Below, piece by piece: positions 16,077 through 24,571 of a stretch of DNA of 64,000 nucleotides. The notes below the pieces were generated by a model, which was given only the letters and a program-made list of their open reading frames with translations, searched no databases and was not told the origin of the DNA. The position numbers were made by a program, and so were the translations under genes. Position 1 is the stretch's first letter; every line of letters starts with the position of its first letter. This DNA comes from Taklimakanibacter albus. GTDB taxonomy: Bacteria; Pseudomonadota; Alphaproteobacteria; Rhizobiales; Aestuariivirgaceae. Where the stretch lies: positions 1,138,624 through 1,202,623 of the forward strand of contig NZ_JAENHL010000008.1 of NCBI RefSeq assembly GCF_016595235.1, read 5' to 3'.

Positions 16077-16727
16077 CTAGAGCGTGATGGCGAAGTAGCG
16101 CAGGATCAGATTGCCGAGGATGACGACACCGAAGACGGCGATCGCCACGCCGGCCCAGATATTGAGCCGGACCAGCGTGTAGCTGGTGACACGGCCTTTG
16201 ATATGGGTGACGAGATAGGTGACGAAACCCCACCAGAGCAAGGTGCCGAGAATGACGCCCACCACCGCATTGAGCGGGCGATAGGGCACGCTGCCCAGGT
16301 CAAGCACGCCGCCCAGGCCGCTGAAGATGGCGAAGAAGCCCAGAAGCGCGCCCGGATTGGTGACGGTGAGGAAGAAGCAGGTAAAACCCTTGCGCACATA
16401 GGCGCCGCGGCCGAGATCGGAAAGCGAGAGCTCGGCATCCTTGACGTGATGCATCGCGGTGCGCACGCCGATGAAAATGAGAAGCAGCCCGCCGACGATC
16501 TGGATGGCCTGCGAATGGGCATGAACCCAGTCCTCGACCCAGCGCACGCCATAGGCGGCGAGGGTGGCGAAGAGCGCATCGCCGGCGATCGAACCCGAGG
16601 CGGCCGCCATGCCACCCGCCATGCCGGCGCGTAGCGCCGAACGGATGACGGTGAGATTGACCGGGCCCAGGGGCGCGGTGACCGCGATGCCGATGGCCAT
16701 GCCGATGGCGATGAGTTCGGGATCCAT
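16077..16727 (-). CDS. LysE family exporter
   Basis: 216 residues with about six membrane helices. The N-terminal AVTAPLGPVNLTVIRSALRAG (about residues 15-35) is the LysE/RhtB signature with the conserved PxGP pattern. Family members export amino acids or other small metabolites. The start overlaps the stop of the upstream reductase gene, so both are cotranscribed. Substrate not deducible. Confidence 0.88.
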   Translation of the reverse strand: MDPELIAIGMAIGIAVTAPLGPVNLTVIRSALRAGMAGGMAAASGSIAGDALFATLAAYGVRWVEDWVHAHSQAIQIVGGLLLIFIGVRTAMHHVKDAELSLSDLGRGAYVRKGFTCFFLTVTNPGALLGFFAIFSGLGGVLDLGSVPYRPLNAVVGVILGTLLWWGFVTYLVTHIKGRVTSYTLVRLNIWAGVAIAVFGVVILGNLILRYFAITL

Positions 16728-17713
16728 CAGAGGTCGATCACCACGCGGCCGCGGATCTTGCCGGCGATGATGTCGGCGGCAAGCGCCGCCACATCATCGA
16801 GCTTCGCATGGCTCGTCAGCTCCTTGAGCTTGGTCATATCGAGATCATGGGCGAGACGCGACCAGGCTTCGACCCGGCGGGTCAGCGCGGCGGTCACCGA
16901 ATTGATGCCGATGAGCTTCACGCCGCGCAGGATGAAAGGCGCCACCGATGCCGGCAGGTCCATGCCCTGCGCCAGGCCGCAAGCGGCGACAGCACCTTCG
17001 GGCAGGATCTGCGAGAGCACATTGGCGAGCGTCGTCGAGCCGACGGCATCGACGGCGCCGGCGAATCGGGCTTTGGCGAGCGCCTTCACCGGTCCGGAAA
17101 ACTCGTTGCGGTCGATGATGGTCGAGGCGCCGAGGCTCTTGAGAAAGGCCTCCTCCTCCGGCCGGCCGGTCGAGGCCGCCACCTTGTAGCCGAGCTTGGA
17201 CAGGACGGCGATGGCGATCGACCCGACGCCGCCGGCGGCGCCGGTAACCAGAATCTCGCCATCCTCAGGCTTCACCCCTTGGCGTTCGAGCGCGATGATG
17301 CAGAGCATGGCGGTGTAGCCGGCCGTGCCGATGGCCATGGTCTGGGCGGTGGTCATGGTGTCCGGCACCGCGACCAGCCAATCACCCTTGACGCGGGCAA
17401 GACCGGCATAGCCGCCATGATGGCCCTCGCCCACACCCCAGCCATTGAGGATGACCTTGTCGCCCGCCTTGATCAGGCGATGGCCCGACTCGACCACGGT
17501 GCCGGCAAAGTCGATGCCTGGGATCAAAGGATAGTGCCGGATGATCGGGGCGCGGCCGGTGACCGCCAAGCCATCCTTGTAATTGACGGTCGAGTGCTCG
17601 ACGGCGACCGTCACATCGCCCGGCATGAGATCGGCCTCGCCGAGGGTCACGAAATCGAGCTTCTGCCCCTTCTCCGTCTTGCTGACCAGAATGGCGCGGA
17701 ATTGGCTGCTCAT
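16727..17713 (-). CDS. acuI: AcuI-type acryloyl-CoA reductase / quinone oxidoreductase
   Basis: 328 residues of the zinc-free medium-chain dehydrogenase type (YhdH/AcuI branch). Features: HSTVNYKDGLAVTGRAPIIRHYPLIPGIDFAGTV near the start, nucleotide-binding GAAGGVGSIAIAVL (about 155-168) and the C-terminal KIRGRVVIDL. AcuI reduces acryloyl-CoA to propionyl-CoA with NADPH, detoxifying a reactive intermediate; a broader enone reductase role is possible. It is followed immediately by the LysE exporter. The symbol reflects family resemblance, not proof of substrate. Confidence 0.8.
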   Translation of the reverse strand: MSSQFRAILVSKTEKGQKLDFVTLGEADLMPGDVTVAVEHSTVNYKDGLAVTGRAPIIRHYPLIPGIDFAGTVVESGHRLIKAGDKVILNGWGVGEGHHGGYAGLARVKGDWLVAVPDTMTTAQTMAIGTAGYTAMLCIIALERQGVKPEDGEILVTGAAGGVGSIAIAVLSKLGYKVAASTGRPEEEAFLKSLGASTIIDRNEFSGPVKALAKARFAGAVDAVGSTTLANVLSQILPEGAVAACGLAQGMDLPASVAPFILRGVKLIGINSVTAALTRRVEAWSRLAHDLDMTKLKELTSHAKLDDVAALAADIIAGKIRGRVVIDL

Positions 17714-17767
17714 AAATATTGGTTCCCCTCGATCAACCCCTCTCTCCGGACGGGTTTCATCGTTTTG

Positions 17768-19105
17768 TTATACAGAGGGGAGCGCTTCCATGAAAGCGAT
17801 GGGTTGTCCCTGGGCAGCCCCCAGAATCTCAGCCTCCCACATCACCCGCCGGCCACGGATGATCGTGCCGATGGGCCAGCCCTGGACCTCGACGCCGTCA
17901 TAGGGCGTCCAGCCGGCCCGGCTCTCCATCCAGCCATTGGTGATGGTCTGGCGGCGCTTCAGATCGACGATGGTGAAGTCGGCGTCATAGCCTTCAGCGA
18001 CGCGGCCCTTGCCGGCAATGCCGAAGATGCGGCCCGGTCCATGGCTCGTCAGATCGACAAAACGCTCGAGCGTCAGGCGGCCTTTGTTCACATGATCGAG
18101 CATGATCGGTACCAGGGTCTGGACGCCGGTCATGCCGGAAGGTGACTCAGGGTATGGTTTTGCCTTCTCGGCCAACGTATGCGGCGCGTGGTCGGATCCC
18201 AGCACATCGACGACGCCCGCCTGGAGCGCCCGCCAGATCGCGGCGCGATGCGGCTCATCACGCACCGGCGGATTCATCTGAGCCTTTGTGCCGAGACGCT
18301 CATAGGCCTCGGGCGCCACGAGGGTGAGATGGTGCGGCGTCACCTCAACCGTCGCCAGGTCCTTGTTGGCGGCGAGCAGCGGCATCTCGTCGGCGGTCGA
18401 GATATGCAGCACATGGATGCGCTTGCCATGCTTGCGGGCGATCCTGAGCAAACGTTCGGTGCATAAGCGCGCCGCTTCCGCGTCACGCCAGATCGGGTGG
18501 CTCGAGGCATCACCGGCGCGCTGCTCGGTCTTGCGGGCCTTCAGGCGAAACTCATCCTCGCTGTGAAAAGCGGCGCGGCGCCTGATCTGCGAGATGATCA
18601 GATCGATGCCCTGGTCGTCATCGACCAGAAGATCTCCGGTGGACGAACCCATGAAGACCTTGGTGCCGGCGCAGCCCGGCAGACGCTCGAGCTCGGGCAA
18701 TTGCTTCGCGTTCTCGCGGGTGCCGCCCATGTAAAAGGCGAAATCGCAGAACATCCGGTTGGTGGCGCGCTTGACCTTGTCAGCCAGGGTCTCGGCCGAC
18801 GTCGTCAAGGGCTTGGTGTTGGGCATTTCGAAGACGCCCGTGACGCCGCCCGCCACCGCCGCCCGGCTGCCGCTCTCGAGATCTTCCTTATGCTCGGCCC
18901 CCGGCTCACGGAAATGCACCTGGCTGTCGATGACGCCCGGCAGGACATGCAGGCCGGTGCAATCGATCACTTCTCCGGCACTCGGCCGGCCAAGGTTCCC
19001 TATGGCGGCGATCCGCCCGGCCCTGACACCCATGTCCCGGATTCCCACGCCATCCTGATTGACGACGGTTCCGCCTTTCAAAACAAGATCATAGCTGGCG
19101 GTCAT
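17768..19105 (-). CDS. pyrC: Dihydroorotase
   Basis: 445 residues from the ATG at 19105. Amidohydrolase with all metal-site elements visible: His-x-Arg in SQVHFREPG (about 62-64), carboxylated Lys in GTKVFMGSSTGDLL, His in VLHIST and TPHHL, and the catalytic Asp in LGSDHAPHT. It interconverts carbamoyl-aspartate and dihydroorotate in pyrimidine synthesis. The length and NxKPLTT segment suit the class I dihydroorotases; allantoinase or hydantoinase is less likely. Divergent from ygfZ. No aspartate carbamoyltransferase is nearby. Confidence 0.85.
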   Translation of the reverse strand: MTASYDLVLKGGTVVNQDGVGIRDMGVRAGRIAAIGNLGRPSAGEVIDCTGLHVLPGVIDSQVHFREPGAEHKEDLESGSRAAVAGGVTGVFEMPNTKPLTTSAETLADKVKRATNRMFCDFAFYMGGTRENAKQLPELERLPGCAGTKVFMGSSTGDLLVDDDQGIDLIISQIRRRAAFHSEDEFRLKARKTEQRAGDASSHPIWRDAEAARLCTERLLRIARKHGKRIHVLHISTADEMPLLAANKDLATVEVTPHHLTLVAPEAYERLGTKAQMNPPVRDEPHRAAIWRALQAGVVDVLGSDHAPHTLAEKAKPYPESPSGMTGVQTLVPIMLDHVNKGRLTLERFVDLTSHGPGRIFGIAGKGRVAEGYDADFTIVDLKRRQTITNGWMESRAGWTPYDGVEVQGWPIGTIIRGRRVMWEAEILGAAQGQPIAFMEALPSV

Positions 19106-19167
19106 CGGAGCTCCTTGAATAGATTCGGCAGCATTCGTAGATGTGTCCTTCCGGAGGTGCAATATCC

Positions 19168-20022
19168 ATGCAACGCCTGCCTTTCGCCACCCAGAAACTC
19201 CCATCCCGCGCAGTCATCACAGTCAGCGGCGAGGGCGCCAAGGATTTCCTGCAAAATCTGATCACCACCGACATCGAAGGGCTCAAACCCGGCGAGGCGG
19301 CCTATACCGCCCTTCTCCAGCCGCAAGGCAAGATCCTGTTCGATTTCTTCATCCTGGCCCAGGACGGACATTATCTGATCGACTGTTCCGCCGCCCAGCG
19401 GGCCGATCTCATCAAGCGGCTGACCTTCTACAGATTGCGCGCCAAGGTGACGATCGCCGAGAGCGACGAGGAGGTGGGTGTAGCCCCGGTCAAGCCGGCC
19501 AACGGGGCCTCCTTCACCGACCCGCGCGCGGCCCAGCTCGGCGCCAGGCTCATCGCTGCCAAAGGCAGCCTGCCTGCGGGCGAAGATGACGCCTATCGCG
19601 GCGGCCGCATCAGGCTCGGCCTCGCCGATACGGACGAGGATATCGGCTCAGGCGACTTGTTTCCGCATGAGGCCAATCTCGACCAGCTGGGCGGGGTGAG
19701 CTTCAAGAAGGGCTGCTTCATCGGCCAGGAAGTCGTCTCGCGCATGGAGCATCGCGGCACGGCACGCAATCGCATCGTGCCGGTCTATGCACCGAAGGGC
19801 GCTCCCGCCAAGGGCACCGAGATCAAGGCCGGCGACAAGCTTGTCGGCACGCTGCTGTCCTCCGCCGGCAGCGACGGGCTGGCCCTCATCCGGCTCGACC
19901 GGCTGAAGGACGCGGTCGAGTCCGGAATCGGGCTGCTGACAGAGACCGGGCCCGTCCATGTTAGGAAGCCGGCCTGGGCGCGATTCGACGTCGCCCTTCC
20001 GAAGGACAATGAGGACGAATGA
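19168..20022 (+). CDS. ygfZ: Folate-binding protein YgfZ
   Basis: 284 residues from the ATG at 19168. It has the GcvT-like fold: AVITVSGEGAKDFLQNLITTDI at the start and the diagnostic KGCFIGQEVVSRMEHRG (about 189-205) containing the conserved KGC-x-GQE. YgfZ helps maintain certain iron-sulfur enzymes in a tetrahydrofolate-dependent way in the cytoplasm. The last four bases overlap the start of the Tag glycosylase gene, placing the two in one operon with the HD hydrolase and phosphatase genes. Confidence 0.92.
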   Translation: MQRLPFATQKLPSRAVITVSGEGAKDFLQNLITTDIEGLKPGEAAYTALLQPQGKILFDFFILAQDGHYLIDCSAAQRADLIKRLTFYRLRAKVTIAESDEEVGVAPVKPANGASFTDPRAAQLGARLIAAKGSLPAGEDDAYRGGRIRLGLADTDEDIGSGDLFPHEANLDQLGGVSFKKGCFIGQEVVSRMEHRGTARNRIVPVYAPKGAPAKGTEIKAGDKLVGTLLSSAGSDGLALIRLDRLKDAVESGIGLLTETGPVHVRKPAWARFDVALPKDNEDE

Positions 20023-20636
20023 GCAAGACCACCGAATCGGTGATCAAACATGCAGACGGCATCCACCGCTGCTTCTGGTGCGGCACGGATCCCGTCTATG
20101 TCGCCTATCACGACGATGAATGGGGCGTGCCCGAATATGATTCCCGTGCGCTGTTCGAGAAATTGCTCCTCGACGGCTTTCAGGCCGGTCTTTCGTGGAT
20201 CACCATCCTGCGCAAGCGCGACGCCTTCCGTGAGGCCTTCGACGGCTTCGAGCCGGAGATCATGGCGCGCTACAATGCGCGCAAGCTGGCGAGCCTGATG
20301 AAGAACGAAGGCATCGTGCGCAACAAGCTCAAGGTCGAGGCCAGCGTCACCAACGCTCAGGCCTATCTGGCGCTGTCGGAGCACCAGGACTTCTCGACCT
20401 ATCTGTGGAACTTCATCGGCGACGGACCGCTGCAGCATCGCTTCCGCAGCCGCAAGGACGTGCCGGCCGCCACGCCTTTGGCGGAGACGATCTCGAAGGA
20501 TCTCAAGAAACGCGGCTTCCGCTTCTGCGGTCCGACCATCGTCTATGCCTTCATGCAGGCCTGCGGCCTCGTCAACGACCATATGGTGACCTGCCACCGC
20601 CATGGCGCTCACATCGACAGCAAGCGGCCGACATAA
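20019..20636 (+). CDS. tag: DNA-3-methyladenine glycosylase I
   Basis: 205 residues. The family hallmarks are present: RCFWCGTDPVYVAYHDDEWGVP (about 13-34) with the zinc-binding Cys and His, the substrate pocket LLLDGFQAGLSWITILRKRDAFREAF, and the C-terminal NDHMVTCHRH bearing the other zinc ligands. It removes 3-methyladenine from alkylated DNA. Translationally coupled to ygfZ by an ATGA overlap. Confidence 0.95.
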   Translation: MSKTTESVIKHADGIHRCFWCGTDPVYVAYHDDEWGVPEYDSRALFEKLLLDGFQAGLSWITILRKRDAFREAFDGFEPEIMARYNARKLASLMKNEGIVRNKLKVEASVTNAQAYLALSEHQDFSTYLWNFIGDGPLQHRFRSRKDVPAATPLAETISKDLKKRGFRFCGPTIVYAFMQACGLVNDHMVTCHRHGAHIDSKRPT

Positions 20637-20638
20637 CC

Positions 20639-21241
20639 ATGCCGCCGCGCAAAAGCGATGAGCCGCGCGCCTGGCAGCGCATGCTGTCGGGACGCAGGCT
20701 CGACCTCCTCAATCCCTCGCCGCTCGACATCGAGATCGAGGACATCGCCCATGGACTGGCGCGCGTGGCGCGCTGGAACGGCCAGACCAAAGGGCCGCAT
20801 GCCTTCTCGGTGGCGCAGCATTGCCTCCTGGTCGAGGCGCTGCTCGTCCATGCGCATGACAATCTCGACCGCCAGGCAAGGCTCGCAGCCCTTCTCCATG
20901 ATGCTCCCGAATATGTGATCGGCGACATGATCTCGCCTTTCAAGGCCGCCCTCGGCGTCGATTATAAAGCCTTCGAGCATAAGCTTCTCGCCGCCATTCA
21001 TCTGCGCTTCGGGCTGCCGCCGCACTGTTCCGAGGCGCTCAACAAGAAAATCAAGAAAGCCGACCATATCGCCGCCTATCTCGAGGCGACCCAACTGGCG
21101 GGGTTCAGCGTGGAAGAGGCTGGGAAATTCTTCGGCAGGCCGACGGGCCTCGATGGGGCGCGCGGCTTCCATGCGCTGCGCCCCCTTGCGCCCAATGACG
21201 CGGAAGCGGCATATGTGCGCAAGTTCAAGCAGCTCCTGTAA
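20639..21241 (+). CDS. HD-domain hydrolase, YfbR-like
   Basis: 200 residues from the ATG at 20639, two bases after the tag stop. An HD-type metal site is clear: His in FSVAQHCLL, the HD pair in AALLHDAPE (about 86-94) and a later Asp in KKADHIAAYLEA. The layout matches YfbR-like 5'-nucleotidase or phosphohydrolase proteins. Substrate is probably a nucleotide, but this is family knowledge only. Confidence 0.8.
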   Translation: MPPRKSDEPRAWQRMLSGRRLDLLNPSPLDIEIEDIAHGLARVARWNGQTKGPHAFSVAQHCLLVEALLVHAHDNLDRQARLAALLHDAPEYVIGDMISPFKAALGVDYKAFEHKLLAAIHLRFGLPPHCSEALNKKIKKADHIAAYLEATQLAGFSVEEAGKFFGRPTGLDGARGFHALRPLAPNDAEAAYVRKFKQLL

Positions 21242-21251
21242 GCAAAGTCAG

Positions 21252-21758
21252 ATGGAAATCATCGTCAGCCCGCTCTCCGCCGTGCAGCTCCTGGTCAACC
21301 GCCACAAGGTAAGCCATGTGGTGAGCCTTCTCGGCCCCGAGACGCCGCATCGCACCTTCTCCGGCATCACCGACGGCAATCACCTGAAGCTCACCTTCCA
21401 CGACATCACGGCGCCGGCGGAAGGCTTCACCGCACCTGCCTCGGATCATGTCGAGCAGCTCATCGGCTTTCTGAAGTCACGCCAGGGCGATGATCCGATG
21501 CTCATCCATTGCTGGGCCGGAATCAGCCGGTCGACGGCCTCGGCCTTCACCGCCATGTGCCTCTACAATCCCGATGCCGATGAGTACAAGCTCGCCCAGC
21601 AATTGCGCGCGCTCTCGCATGTCGCCACCCCCAACCGCCGCATCGTCGCCTTCGCCGACGACATGATGGGACGCCAGGGCCGCATGGTCGATGCGATCGA
21701 TGCGATCGGGCGCGGCGAGGACGCCTATGAAGGCGTCATCTTCCAGTGGAAGATCTAA
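21252..21758 (+). CDS. Protein-tyrosine-phosphatase-like protein
   Basis: 168 residues from the ATG at 21252. The phosphatase loop LIHCWAGISRSTASA (about 83-97) fits HCxxGxxRS(S/T), with nucleophilic Cys and phosphate-binding Arg; an upstream Asp-rich segment could supply the general acid. Cytoplasmic, and of the short dual-specificity-like bacterial type. Last gene of the ygfZ-tag-HD operon. Its 3' end overlaps the end of the convergent TetR gene by 23 bases. Confidence 0.8.
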   Translation: MEIIVSPLSAVQLLVNRHKVSHVVSLLGPETPHRTFSGITDGNHLKLTFHDITAPAEGFTAPASDHVEQLIGFLKSRQGDDPMLIHCWAGISRSTASAFTAMCLYNPDADEYKLAQQLRALSHVATPNRRIVAFADDMMGRQGRMVDAIDAIGRGEDAYEGVIFQWKI

Positions 21759-22353
21759 TCCTCAAGGCCTGATGGCAAAAGGCGCGGATCCCGTCGATGA
21801 GAGCCTCTCGCTCGGCCGGCTTGGGACTGACGATCACCGAATCCACCGCGCCATGCACGGCGTGAAACAGCATCAAGGCCGATAGATTCGCATCCTTTGT
21901 AGTCCACGCCCCGCGGCGCGCCCCTGCCGCGAGGAGGGCCGCAAGCTGCGTGATCACCGGATCGTCATGTCCGATGCGCAGATGCGACGAAACATGTTCA
22001 TGAAACACCAGATCATGCAACGCCACATGATCCAGATAGCCGTGGACCACGGTTTCGATCCAGGCGTCCAGACGGTCGCTCCAGGCCTCTACCGGAGGTC
22101 CGTCCATGGCCTTGGTCAGACGGGCGCAAAAGGTCGCGACAAAGCGCTCCCGCAAAGCGACAAGCACGTCTTCCTTGGTCTTGAACTGCAAGTAGAACGT
22201 GCCCTTGGCAACGTCCGCCTGCTTCACGATCTCATCGACGCTGGTGGCGGCGAAGCCTTTCTCCAGAAACAGCGCCTGGGCGGCGTCCATGAGCTCCTCA
22301 CGGCGAATTTCGGCTGGCTTGGTGCGCGGACGCTTGGCGGTGCTGGCGATCAT
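21736..22353 (-). CDS. TetR family repressor of the exporter operon
   Basis: 205 residues from the ATG at 22353 (an ATG at 22389 would add 12 residues). Helix-turn-helix: RREELMDAAQALFLEKGFAATSVDEIVKQADVAKGTFYLQFKTKEDVL (about 17-64), a typical TetR DNA-binding domain. It is the last gene of a minus-strand set with a hypothetical protein and a two-subunit ABC exporter, and a TetR-type operator sits in the promoter at the head of that set. It is therefore probably an autoregulating repressor lifted by an exported compound. Confidence 0.85.
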   Translation of the reverse strand: MIASTAKRPRTKPAEIRREELMDAAQALFLEKGFAATSVDEIVKQADVAKGTFYLQFKTKEDVLVALRERFVATFCARLTKAMDGPPVEAWSDRLDAWIETVVHGYLDHVALHDLVFHEHVSSHLRIGHDDPVITQLAALLAAGARRGAWTTKDANLSALMLFHAVHGAVDSVIVSPKPAEREALIDGIRAFCHQALRIRSSTGR

Positions 22354-22391
22354 GCTGGCTAATCTGGCTGGCGTTGGGAAAGAATGCAATC

Positions 22392-22826
22392 TTATGGATT
22401 CTCAAGACTCCTGGCGATCCTCGAACGGTCCAGCTTGATGCGACGGGTCAACAGGCCGTTCTCCTCGATCCAGTCGAGCGCCGCGCCGATATCGATGAAG
22501 AGCCGGGCCGGAACGCCGAAGAGCCGCTCGGCATCGATGCGGCTCATCCGCTCATAGTGGCCGGGCAGCACGACGGTCGCGATGCCGCCGACGAGACGGC
22601 GCAGGCGGCCGCGATTCTCCCAGAGCCAGGCTTTCATCTCCTGAGCCCCGCCGCGCGGCCGCAAATGCGCGTCGTCGTCGGCGAACGCACGCAGCGCGAC
22701 GAAAGGCTCACCGCGATCCAGCCAGCATGTCCATTGCGCCAGGAAATCGAGCTGGTCATCGAGGGTGGTGGTGCCGCGGGCGCGGGAGACGACCAGCGGC
22801 CAATATGTCAGATCATGGCGGATCAT
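22392..22826 (-). CDS. Conserved hypothetical protein in the exporter operon
   Basis: 144 residues beginning MIRHDLTYWPLVVSRARGTTT. Soluble, no signal peptide, rich in Arg and aromatic residues; the central segment WLDRGEPFVALRAFADDDAHLRP and the later YERMSRIDAERLFGVPARLFID suggest a mixed alpha/beta fold. The overall pattern (an N-terminal strand, then a helical middle) faintly recalls STAS-like proteins, but I do not assign a family. Its start overlaps the stop of the upstream ABC subunit by four bases, so it is made together with the exporter. Confidence 0.75.
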   Translation of the reverse strand: MIRHDLTYWPLVVSRARGTTTLDDQLDFLAQWTCWLDRGEPFVALRAFADDDAHLRPRGGAQEMKAWLWENRGRLRRLVGGIATVVLPGHYERMSRIDAERLFGVPARLFIDIGAALDWIEENGLLTRRIKLDRSRIARSLENP

Positions 22827-24571
22827 TCCAGGTCCTCCGGAAGAGATACGAGCCGGGCATAGACTCCGTTGCGCGCCATCAGCTCTTCGTGACTTCCCTC
22901 CTCGGCGACCCTGCCCTGATCAAGAACGACAATGCGATCGGCGCTGCGGATGGTCGACAGCCGATGCGCGATGATGAGGACCGTGCGATTGCGGCGCACT
23001 TCCTGCAGCGCCATCTGGAAGGCGCGCTCATTCTCGGTGTCGAGGCTCGATGACGCTTCATCGAGGATCAGGATCGGCGCATCGAGCAGCAAAGCACGGG
23101 CAATGGCGATGCGCTGGCGCTGACCACCGGAAAGCCGCGCCCCTCTTTCACCACATGAGGCGGCATAACCATCAGGCAGCTCACGAATGAAGCCATCCGC
23201 CTGGGCCAGCCGGGCGGCTTCCTCGACCGCGGCCATCGGCGCATCGGGACGACCGAGACGGATATTGTCGGCGACCGTCTCGTTGAACAGATGCACGTCC
23301 TGGGGGACGTAAGCGACGATCTTACGCAAGGCCGCGATGGGCAAATGACGAATATCGCGGCCGCCAATGCTGATGCTGCCTGACGCTACATCCCAGAAAC
23401 GCAGGAGCAGATTGGCGCTGGTGCTCTTGCCGGCGCCGGATGAGCCGACGAGCGCCACGGTTTCACCGGCGCCGATCGTGAAATCCGCTCCCTTCAGCAC
23501 CGAAGCGCGATCGCCACCATAAGAGAATCCAACCTTCTCGAAACGCACCGCTGTATCCGCCGCGGGCTCCAGCCGTCCTTTGTCCGCGATCTGCGGCCTT
23601 TGGTGAAATATAGTCAGAATTCGCTGAGCGCCGGCGCGCAGTTCGCCGAGCTTGCGGGCCGTCTGGGTGACTTCGACAATGGGCGTCAACGCCGCGCCCG
23701 CGACGACGATCACGAAAGGCAGCAGCGACCGGTCGAGTCTCCCCTGCTCGATCAAGCTGATCGCCACGAGTGTCGCGACCAGGATGGCCAATGCGGTGAG
23801 CATGTCGATGGCGGCATATTCGAGCCCGGCGCGCGAGCCGTAGCGGCGTTGCGCCGCGGCCAGAAGCCTGGTCTGGGCAAGAAGGCGATCGAGGAAATCG
23901 CGCGCCCGGCCGAAGATGGCGAGCTCGCGCTGCCCCTGGATCATCTCGACGGTCTCGGCATTGAGCAGGCCGAGCTTCTCCATGACCAGCTTGCCCTGAT
24001 CGCCAGCGCGGCGCGCCAGCCAGAAGGGCACCGAGGCGACAGGCGGCAAGAAGGGGAACAAAGCCATGGCGATAAGGGGATGGACGAAAGCGAGCGCAAC
24101 AAGAGCGACCAACGGCACGACGATGGCTCCGATGTAATCGGCAAGCGTGTGGGCGTAGAACATCTCCATCAGCTCGGCATCGGCGGTCGCTACGGCCGCC
24201 AGCTCACCGGTCCGCCGCCCGAGCACATAAGCTGGTGCTGAACAAGCGAGGCCGTCATAGATGCCGACCTGCAGCGTCTCGATGAGCGCGAAAGCGAGAT
24301 CATGCGAGATATAGGCCTGCCACCAGCGCGCCGCCGCCGTCGCCAGGACCAGCACAGCGAGAAGCCAGAAGCCTGGTATCAGGCTCTCAGGCGCCGGTCC
24401 TGAGATCGCATGGCCCACGAGCCAGCCGCCGAAGGCAAGGCTCGCCAGCAGGCCGAGCTGCGCCAATATTCCAGCGAGAATGGTGAGGACGAGGACCAGC
24501 TTCCGGCTGCGCATCAGAGGAATGAGATTCAGCAGTCCGGTGCGCTCATGAGTCATCACAGTGTCGGTCAT
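22823..24571 (-). CDS. ABC exporter subunit (CydC-like permease-ATPase)
   Basis: 582 residues: six membrane helices over about residues 15-310, then an ABC ATPase with Walker A GSSGAGKST (about 373-381), signature LSGGQRQRIAIARALL, Walker B ILILDEASSSLD with an intact catalytic Glu, and switch His in IAHRLSTI. Together with the overlapping upstream gene it forms a heterodimeric exporter. The arrangement recalls CydDC, but the TetR operator and repressor point to export of a toxic or signalling compound instead. Overlaps both neighbours by four bases. Confidence 0.85.
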   Translation of the reverse strand: MTDTVMTHERTGLLNLIPLMRSRKLVLVLTILAGILAQLGLLASLAFGGWLVGHAISGPAPESLIPGFWLLAVLVLATAAARWWQAYISHDLAFALIETLQVGIYDGLACSAPAYVLGRRTGELAAVATADAELMEMFYAHTLADYIGAIVVPLVALVALAFVHPLIAMALFPFLPPVASVPFWLARRAGDQGKLVMEKLGLLNAETVEMIQGQRELAIFGRARDFLDRLLAQTRLLAAAQRRYGSRAGLEYAAIDMLTALAILVATLVAISLIEQGRLDRSLLPFVIVVAGAALTPIVEVTQTARKLGELRAGAQRILTIFHQRPQIADKGRLEPAADTAVRFEKVGFSYGGDRASVLKGADFTIGAGETVALVGSSGAGKSTSANLLLRFWDVASGSISIGGRDIRHLPIAALRKIVAYVPQDVHLFNETVADNIRLGRPDAPMAAVEEAARLAQADGFIRELPDGYAASCGERGARLSGGQRQRIAIARALLLDAPILILDEASSSLDTENERAFQMALQEVRRNRTVLIIAHRLSTIRSADRIVVLDQGRVAEEGSHEELMARNGVYARLVSLPEDLE